Positions 59,453-64,000 of a DNA stretch of 64,000 nt are shown here, in pieces. Within the stretch, counting starts at the first letter, position 1. Each line of letters opens with the position of its first letter. The position numbers were made by a program, and so were the translations under genes. Where the stretch lies: positions 1-64,000 of the forward strand of contig JAFWAX010000020.1 in assembly GCA_017507385.1 (NCBI GenBank), given 5' to 3'. The notes beneath the pieces were generated by a model. It made no database searches, was not told the DNA's origin, and saw nothing but the letters and a program-made list of their open reading frames with translations. Source of the DNA: Bacteroidaceae bacterium (GTDB lineage: Bacteria > Bacteroidota > Bacteroidia > Bacteroidales > Bacteroidaceae).

Positions 59453-59827
59453 TCACATCAACATCATACGATTCAATTTCAACAGATTGTCTTCACGAGT
59501 GGCTTTCATTATAAGAAAACAGTCAACAAGAGGCCATACAAGACCTATAAACGCCCAACCTAGAAGCAAAAACGAGATTAACTTCCCGACACCCATACCT
59601 GTATCTCCAATATAGAAACGATCTATACCAAACATACCTAAAAACAACGACAACACCAATGCTGTCGTAGGATCCTTAAATTGTATGGAAGAAAGATATT
59701 CCCCCTTTTTTTCATCGCATTGCAACAACTTCTCACGAATTAAATAAAGTTGTCCTTCTGGAAATTTATTGCCATTCATTGCAATAAACAAATCTACTTT
59801 TTGTGCATCCATAACATGGCTAAACAT
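59453..59827 (-). CDS. TM2 domain protein
   Basis: A 124-residue protein with a short N-terminal helical part and a TM2 domain (PF05154): KDPTTALVLSLFLGMFGIDR then FYIGDTGMGVGKLISFLLLG, with the F-G-x-D-R-F-Y signature around residue 70. The final hydrophobic segment FIGLVWPLVDCFLIM and a basic tail follow. Function is unknown for most members. The gene lies 28 bases after the U-rich end of a candidate structured RNA and may be read through from it. Confidence 0.9.
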   Translation of the reverse strand: MFSHVMDAQKVDLFIAMNGNKFPEGQLYLIREKLLQCDEKKGEYLSSIQFKDPTTALVLSLFLGMFGIDRFYIGDTGMGVGKLISFLLLGWAFIGLVWPLVDCFLIMKATREDNLLKLNRMMLM

Positions 59828-59857
59828 ATCTGCCGAAATCCCCTATTCGACAATTAA

Positions 59858-60171
59858 TAAAAACGAAAAATGCGTGGGGATTTTATCCTTGTCACTTGTC
59901 CCACGCTCTGAGGCTCTAGCATTGCCCTAACAATCGAACAAGCAACGCAGAAGCCCACGCATGGTATAAAACAACACAAGTGCAAACAGCCTTAAAAGCA
60001 ATTTGCAAATGGTGCTAATAATACACCAGCAAGGGCGTCTTTGTTACCTTGCTACTTGATTGTTAAGTGAAACTGCTAGATTTCAGAACGTCAAGCACCA
60101 AGCGTCAAGTACGCCTTTTATATTTTCCTCCCATTAAGCCTTGTATAAACACGAAGCCCCAACAGGGAAAC
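59858..60171 (-). ncRNA. Candidate structured RNA upstream of the TM2 gene
   Basis: A full promoter (TTTG at 60208-60205, 20 bases, TATTTTTG at 60184-60177) starts a roughly 310-base minus-strand transcript without a reading frame. Hairpins seen are CAACAG-TTTC-CTGTTG at the 5' end, AGCAAGG/CCTTGCT, GGTG/CACC and GCGTTGC/GCAATGC. ATGCGTGGG (59961-59953) and GCGTGGG (59905-59899) both can pair with CCCACGC at 59877-59871, so two mutually exclusive stems exist. The second, followed by ATTTTTCGTTTTTA, is a terminator. That switch-like layout would suit an attenuator or riboswitch for the TM2 gene; a standalone small RNA is equally possible. No known family is recognised. Confidence 0.45.
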
Positions 60172-60176
60172 TGTTG

Positions 60177-60208
60177 CAAAAATACACATTAATTTCATAT
60201 AAGACAAA
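60177..60208 (-). promoter_or_regulatory. Full promoter of the second candidate RNA
   Basis: Minus-strand TTTG, 20-base spacer, TATTTTTG. It matches both consensus boxes. The 60209-60338 stretch beyond it is AT-rich with the GH127 promoter. Confidence 0.65.
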
Positions 60209-60300
60209 AAAGGCAAAAGAAAAGAAGCGTTTATTCCATTATTTTCATGAATTCGATGAAGAAAGATTCATTACACATCTAATATCTAAATAAAAAATTG

Positions 60301-60308
60301 TAGATTTG
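60301..60308 (+). promoter_or_regulatory. -7 promoter element of the GH127 gene
   Basis: TAGATTTG fits TAnnTTTG, 30 bases upstream of the ATG at 60339. Confidence 0.5.
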
Positions 60309-60338
60309 TTGCAATTTTCACATGAAACGCAAATAAAC

Positions 60339-63300
60339 ATGAAAAAACTAAAACTATTCACGACAGCGTTGGCACTGGCATTGGCTGGCAACGCGGCTGC
60401 ACAGAGTGAAATCTATCCGCAGCATTTCGATTTGAATGAAGTGACTTTGCTGGATGGTCCAGTAAAAACGATGCTGGAGACGAACAATGACCATCTCTTG
60501 CAGTATGATGCAGACCGACTGATGACTCCTTTCATCCGTCAGGCAGGACTCTCCAAGAAATCCTCTTCCAAATACTATGGATGGGAAGAGAAACACCCCA
60601 ACTTTCGCAACTGGGGAGGCGATGCAGGCTTCGACCTCAGCGGCCATGTGGGCGGCCACTATGTGAGCGCATTGGCATTGGCTTATGCTGCCACCAGCGA
60701 CGCAAGCATGAAAACCTTGCTGAAAGAGCGCATGGACTACTGCCTGAACATCATGAAAGACTGCCAGGATGCTTACAAGAACAACACAGCAGGACTGAAG
60801 GGATTTATTGGCGGGCAGCCTCTCAATCATATTTGGACAGGACTTTATGCAGGCGACCTCACAGAGTTCCGCAAATCGGGCGGCTGGGTGCCTTTCTATT
60901 GTCAGCACAAAGTGTTGGCAGGTTTGCGCGATGCTTATCTCTACACAGGCAGTTCGTTGGCAAAGGAGCTTTTCAAGGGGCTTTCTGACTGGAGCGTGAA
61001 CTTGGTGAGCAAGCTCTCCACCGACCAGATGCAGCAAGTGCTGGGATGGGAGCACGGAGGCATGAACGAGACGCTGGCTGATGCCTACAAAATTTTTGGC
61101 GACAAGAAATATCTCATTGCTGCCAAGAAGTACAGCCATCAGTACATGATTGACGGCATGAAGACGTTCAACCCCACTTTCCTCGACGGCAAGCACGCCA
61201 ACACGCAGGTGCCTAAGTACATTGGCTTTGAGCGTATCTGGCAAGAGGACAACACGGTGAGCAGCTATCGCAACTCCGTTCTTAACTTCTGGAATGACGT
61301 GGCACAGAACCGCACAGTCTGCATAGGCGGCAACTCCATCAGCGAGCATTTCCAAAGCCACGACAGAGGAGAGCTCTACATCAACAACCTGGAGGGGCCA
61401 GAATCCTGCAACTCGAACAATATGCTGAAGCTGTCAGAGAACTTGTTTGACGACACACACGAGGCTAAATATGCTGACTTCTACGAGGCTACGATGTGGA
61501 ACCACATCATGTCAACGCAAGACCCGCAAACAGGAGGCTATGTGTATTTCACCTCGCTCCGTCCGCAGTCCTATCGCATCTACTCGCAAGTGAACCAAGG
61601 CATGTGGTGCTGCGTGGGCACAGGAATGGAGAATCACAGCAAGTACGGGCACTTCATCTACACCCACAGTGAAGACAACGACACGCTTTATGTGAACCAG
61701 TTCATCCCCAGCGAACTGAACGCCGACAAGTTTGGCATACGCCAAGAAACTCAATTCCCCTATGAGCAGAAAACAAAACTGACCATCACCAAAGGCGGAA
61801 ACTTCACCCTCGCCATTCGCAAGCCTGCATGGGCAAGCGCTGACGGCAAGGCCAGCTATGTATGCCAGACCAAGAAATGGGAAAAAGGCGAAACTATCGA
61901 TTTCGACCTCCCTATGGAGATTCGATATGAAGAATGCCCTGACTACACAGGCTACATCGCGTTCAAATACGGCCCAATCCTCTTGGCTGCACGCACAGAA
62001 ACTGAGGCTAAGCTACCAAACGAATACGCTGGAGAAGGACGCATGGACCACTCTCCTGGTGTGCGCGCCAGCGTGAAACCGCTCTCTTCCGCACCTCTTC
62101 TTGTTGGCAATCGGGCGGAAGTGCTTCAAAACATCAAGACTAAAGACGCAAGCAAGCTGCAATTCACGTTGACTACCACCAACAAAGGAGATGTCACGCT
62201 GGAACCCTTCTACAGCATTCACCACTCACGCTATTCATGCTACTTCTTCCAGGGAACAGAAGAAGACTACGCCAACTCCGAAATGGGCAGAAAAGATGCA
62301 GAAGAACAGGCATTGCTGGCACGCACGCTCGACTATGTAGCCACAGGCGAGCAGCAGAGCGAAGCAGGACACGAGGCTAAATATTCAGTGGGCTCTACAA
62401 GCGGAAGCTACAATGGAGAAAACTATCGCGACGCTAAAGCTGGAGAATATGTGCAGTATGCGCTGGAGAACAAAGGCAAAGAAAGCACAAACGTATCGCT
62501 GATGCTCCGCTTTACAACAGCAGATAAAGGACGAGCTGCCAGCATTTATGTGGACAATGTGAAAATTGCAGACATCACCATCCCGTCTTCTGTCAAGAAC
62601 TCTGACAATGGATTCTACAACATTGAATACCGCATTCCAGACGAGTTGCTGAAAGACAGTCAGGGCAAAACAAAGGATAAGCTCACGTTCAAAATCGTAG
62701 CGTCAAATAGCACCTTCATGCCTGGCTTATACTATCTCCGTCTGCTGAAAGACTATGACGACCATGCCTACACATGGACTGCAACAGACTGGGAGACAGG
62801 CGACACTGGACGTGTGTCACAAAGCGATTTTACTTACAACGAAGACAATACCATCACCATTAAGGCAGGCACAGGGGCTAACAACCTGTGCCTGTCTCTT
62901 AATTTCGAAGAGGTTGAGGACGACCAGCTGCAAGCAAAACAGAAGTATCTCGTTGCAGCAGCAACCAACGTCAAGACCACAGCCGGCTCAGCCTATCTCT
63001 GGTGGCTCAACGGAGTCAACAGAGGGTCAAGCGTCGCACCCACTTATATACGGAACTACCAAGGCACGACATGCTTCATCTGGGACATGACCCAGTCAGG
63101 GCTAGCCGACAACAACAGCGGCGACACATTCAGCATCTGCCAAGGAGCCACCATCTTCGGACTCACCTCCTCCACAGGCACCTCAACCATCAAGCACATC
63201 GGATTCCACGCCACGCTCGACGACATAGAAGAGGCTGTAAGCATACAGCAAATCCAGCCCACAGCCAGCAGTCCCCATGCATACACGCTCAGCGGCATGC

Positions 63301-63368
63301 CAGCAGCACAAATGCAGCCCAACCACATCTACATCATCAACGGCAAAAAAGTCATTGCAAAAGAATGA
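60339..63368 (+). CDS. Secreted GH127 beta-L-arabinofuranosidase with C-terminal accessory domains
   Basis: A 1009-residue exported enzyme. After the signal peptide (LFTTALALALAGNAAA) comes a GH127 (PF07944) catalytic domain to about 530. Residues matching the zinc/catalytic set are the Glu in GGNSISEHF, Glu and Cys in EGPESCNSNN, and the Cys pair in GMWCCVGTGMENHSKYG (about 424-425). C-terminal beta domains (DUF4986/DUF6805-like, about 530-850) and a terminal piece follow, ending YIINGKKVIAKE, a Prevotella-type tail. It probably removes beta-L-arabinofuranose from pectin or extensin glycans. I chose ATG 60339; the frame extends upstream into the promoter. A WYL regulator gene overlaps its stop. 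Confidence 0.92.
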   Translation: MKKLKLFTTALALALAGNAAAQSEIYPQHFDLNEVTLLDGPVKTMLETNNDHLLQYDADRLMTPFIRQAGLSKKSSSKYYGWEEKHPNFRNWGGDAGFDLSGHVGGHYVSALALAYAATSDASMKTLLKERMDYCLNIMKDCQDAYKNNTAGLKGFIGGQPLNHIWTGLYAGDLTEFRKSGGWVPFYCQHKVLAGLRDAYLYTGSSLAKELFKGLSDWSVNLVSKLSTDQMQQVLGWEHGGMNETLADAYKIFGDKKYLIAAKKYSHQYMIDGMKTFNPTFLDGKHANTQVPKYIGFERIWQEDNTVSSYRNSVLNFWNDVAQNRTVCIGGNSISEHFQSHDRGELYINNLEGPESCNSNNMLKLSENLFDDTHEAKYADFYEATMWNHIMSTQDPQTGGYVYFTSLRPQSYRIYSQVNQGMWCCVGTGMENHSKYGHFIYTHSEDNDTLYVNQFIPSELNADKFGIRQETQFPYEQKTKLTITKGGNFTLAIRKPAWASADGKASYVCQTKKWEKGETIDFDLPMEIRYEECPDYTGYIAFKYGPILLAARTETEAKLPNEYAGEGRMDHSPGVRASVKPLSSAPLLVGNRAEVLQNIKTKDASKLQFTLTTTNKGDVTLEPFYSIHHSRYSCYFFQGTEEDYANSEMGRKDAEEQALLARTLDYVATGEQQSEAGHEAKYSVGSTSGSYNGENYRDAKAGEYVQYALENKGKESTNVSLMLRFTTADKGRAASIYVDNVKIADITIPSSVKNSDNGFYNIEYRIPDELLKDSQGKTKDKLTFKIVASNSTFMPGLYYLRLLKDYDDHAYTWTATDWETGDTGRVSQSDFTYNEDNTITIKAGTGANNLCLSLNFEEVEDDQLQAKQKYLVAAATNVKTTAGSAYLWWLNGVNRGSSVAPTYIRNYQGTTCFIWDMTQSGLADNNSGDTFSICQGATIFGLTSSTGTSTIKHIGFHATLDDIEEAVSIQQIQPTASSPHAYTLSGMPAAQMQPNHIYIINGKKVIAKE

Positions 63369-64000
63369 AGACACCCACCCTTTTCAAAGAGTACATCTGG
63401 CTGGTCAACACCATCAGCCGAGCAGGAAAAATCTCGCTGAACGACATCAACAGAAAGTGGATGCAGACCGACATGAGCGAAGGACTCCCCCTGCCTCGCA
63501 CCACCTTCAATCGCCACAAAGACGCCATTGAAGACATCTTCGGCATCTACATCGACTGCGATCGCAAGAACGGCTACCGCTACTATATCGGCAATGAGGA
63601 AGTGCTGCGCGAGGAGTCTGTACAGAATTGGATGCTCTCCACACTGACCGTCAGCAACCTGGTCAGCGAAAGCATGAGCATACAGCAGCGCATCGTACTG
63701 GAAAACATACCCTCCGACGGCGAACACCTCGAAGCTGTCGTCAAGGCCATGAAAGAAAACAAGAAGATAGAAATCCAATACCGCCGCTACCAATCCTCCT
63801 CTTCCAAAACCTTCACGCTATCCCCCTACTGCATCAAGCTCTTCCGCCAGCGCTGGTATCTGCTCGGCCGCTTCAACGACGGAGGCTTTGCCATGTTCTC
63901 CTTCGACCGCATCGAAACCATCCAGTCCACAGACGAGGCTTTTAAGATAGACAAGACATTCAACGCCTCCGACTTCTTCAGCGAATGCTATGGCGTAGTC
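63365..64000 (+). CDS. WYL-domain transcriptional regulator (runs off right edge)
   Basis: An open frame of 212 codons starts at ATG 63365, overlapping the TGA of the GH127 gene (ATGA), and continues to the window end. The first 75 residues are a winged-helix-like DNA-binding part (LFKEYIWLVNTISRAGKISL, LPRTTFNRHKDAIEDIFGIY, NGYRYYI). From about 130 it has the WYL domain: KKIEIQYRRYQSSSSKTFTL, SPYCIKLFRQRWYLLGRF and MFSFDRIETI. WYL domains bind small ligands or nucleic acid and control gene expression. The C-terminus is outside the window. A role in controlling the hydrolase gene is suggested only by the overlap. Confidence 0.88.
   Translation, partial: MKTPTLFKEYIWLVNTISRAGKISLNDINRKWMQTDMSEGLPLPRTTFNRHKDAIEDIFGIYIDCDRKNGYRYYIGNEEVLREESVQNWMLSTLTVSNLVSESMSIQQRIVLENIPSDGEHLEAVVKAMKENKKIEIQYRRYQSSSSKTFTLSPYCIKLFRQRWYLLGRFNDGGFAMFSFDRIETIQSTDEAFKIDKTFNASDFFSECYGVV

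Overview
The window looks like a Bacteroidales chromosome, most likely Prevotellaceae (Prevotella/Segatella type). The grounds are Bacteroidota-type promoters (-7 element TAnnTTTG, often with TTTG or TTG 19-20 bases upstream) in front of many genes, an UpxY-type NusG paralogue heading a polysaccharide locus, an HU-HIG type DNA-binding protein, a BspA-type LRR protein, a CBM20-GH77 amylomaltase, GH2 and GH127 enzymes, and a TonB-receptor-like barrel paired with a lipoprotein HTH regulator. Species cannot be fixed from the sequence alone. No rRNA, tRNA, CRISPR array or intact insertion sequence was seen.

Layout. Positions 1-16009 (minus strand) hold a surface polysaccharide locus. It is read from an UpxY-like antiterminator through a 535-bp leader into Wzy polymerase, Wzx flippase, glycosyltransferases, acyltransferases, a CDP-glucose branch (rfbF, cupin, rfbG, SDR), a TupA-like ATP-grasp protein, a WecG/CpsF glycosyltransferase and a partial nucleotidyltransferase-family protein at the left edge. 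The locus is AT-rich and contains a truncated glycosyltransferase, a plus-strand relic and a 10-base C tract inside a gene. A RelE-like toxin-antitoxin pair and at least seven copies of a 49-bp repeat lie at 16141-21500, flanking malQ and a DUF5715 gene.

Positions 21559-32240 (minus) carry an orphan cytosine methylase, a sodium/solute symporter and a 1533-residue protein made of two complete sensor kinases, then a MATE exporter and a FAD protein. Positions 32309-37466 (plus) form a housekeeping operon dnaX-trmB-mrp-rluA. Next come pgm, a GH2 beta-galactosidase with yccF, an SDR, a BspA-like LRR protein, an HU-like gene, and a cstA / small membrane protein / outer-membrane barrel / nadC cluster. 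Positions 50324-64000 hold a GHL10 lipoprotein-like hydrolase, the HTH lipoprotein and barrel pair, an ATP-grasp-like protein, an alpha/beta hydrolase, DUF554, TM2, a GH127 arabinofuranosidase and a partial WYL regulator.

The most unusual signal is a set of short palindromic units arranged with an exact 23-bp period. One family, with core CGTACCC-CTC/GAG-GGGTACG, occurs at four sites. Two are three-unit (69-bp) arrays inside genes, read through in frame in two unrelated proteins. Two are two-unit (46-bp) arrays between genes. A second family at 29181-29290 and a weaker third at 39583-39674 share the 23-bp period but not the sequence. Two candidate structured RNAs, each with a full promoter and a terminator-like hairpin, lie at about 46131-46390 and 59858-60171 on the minus strand.
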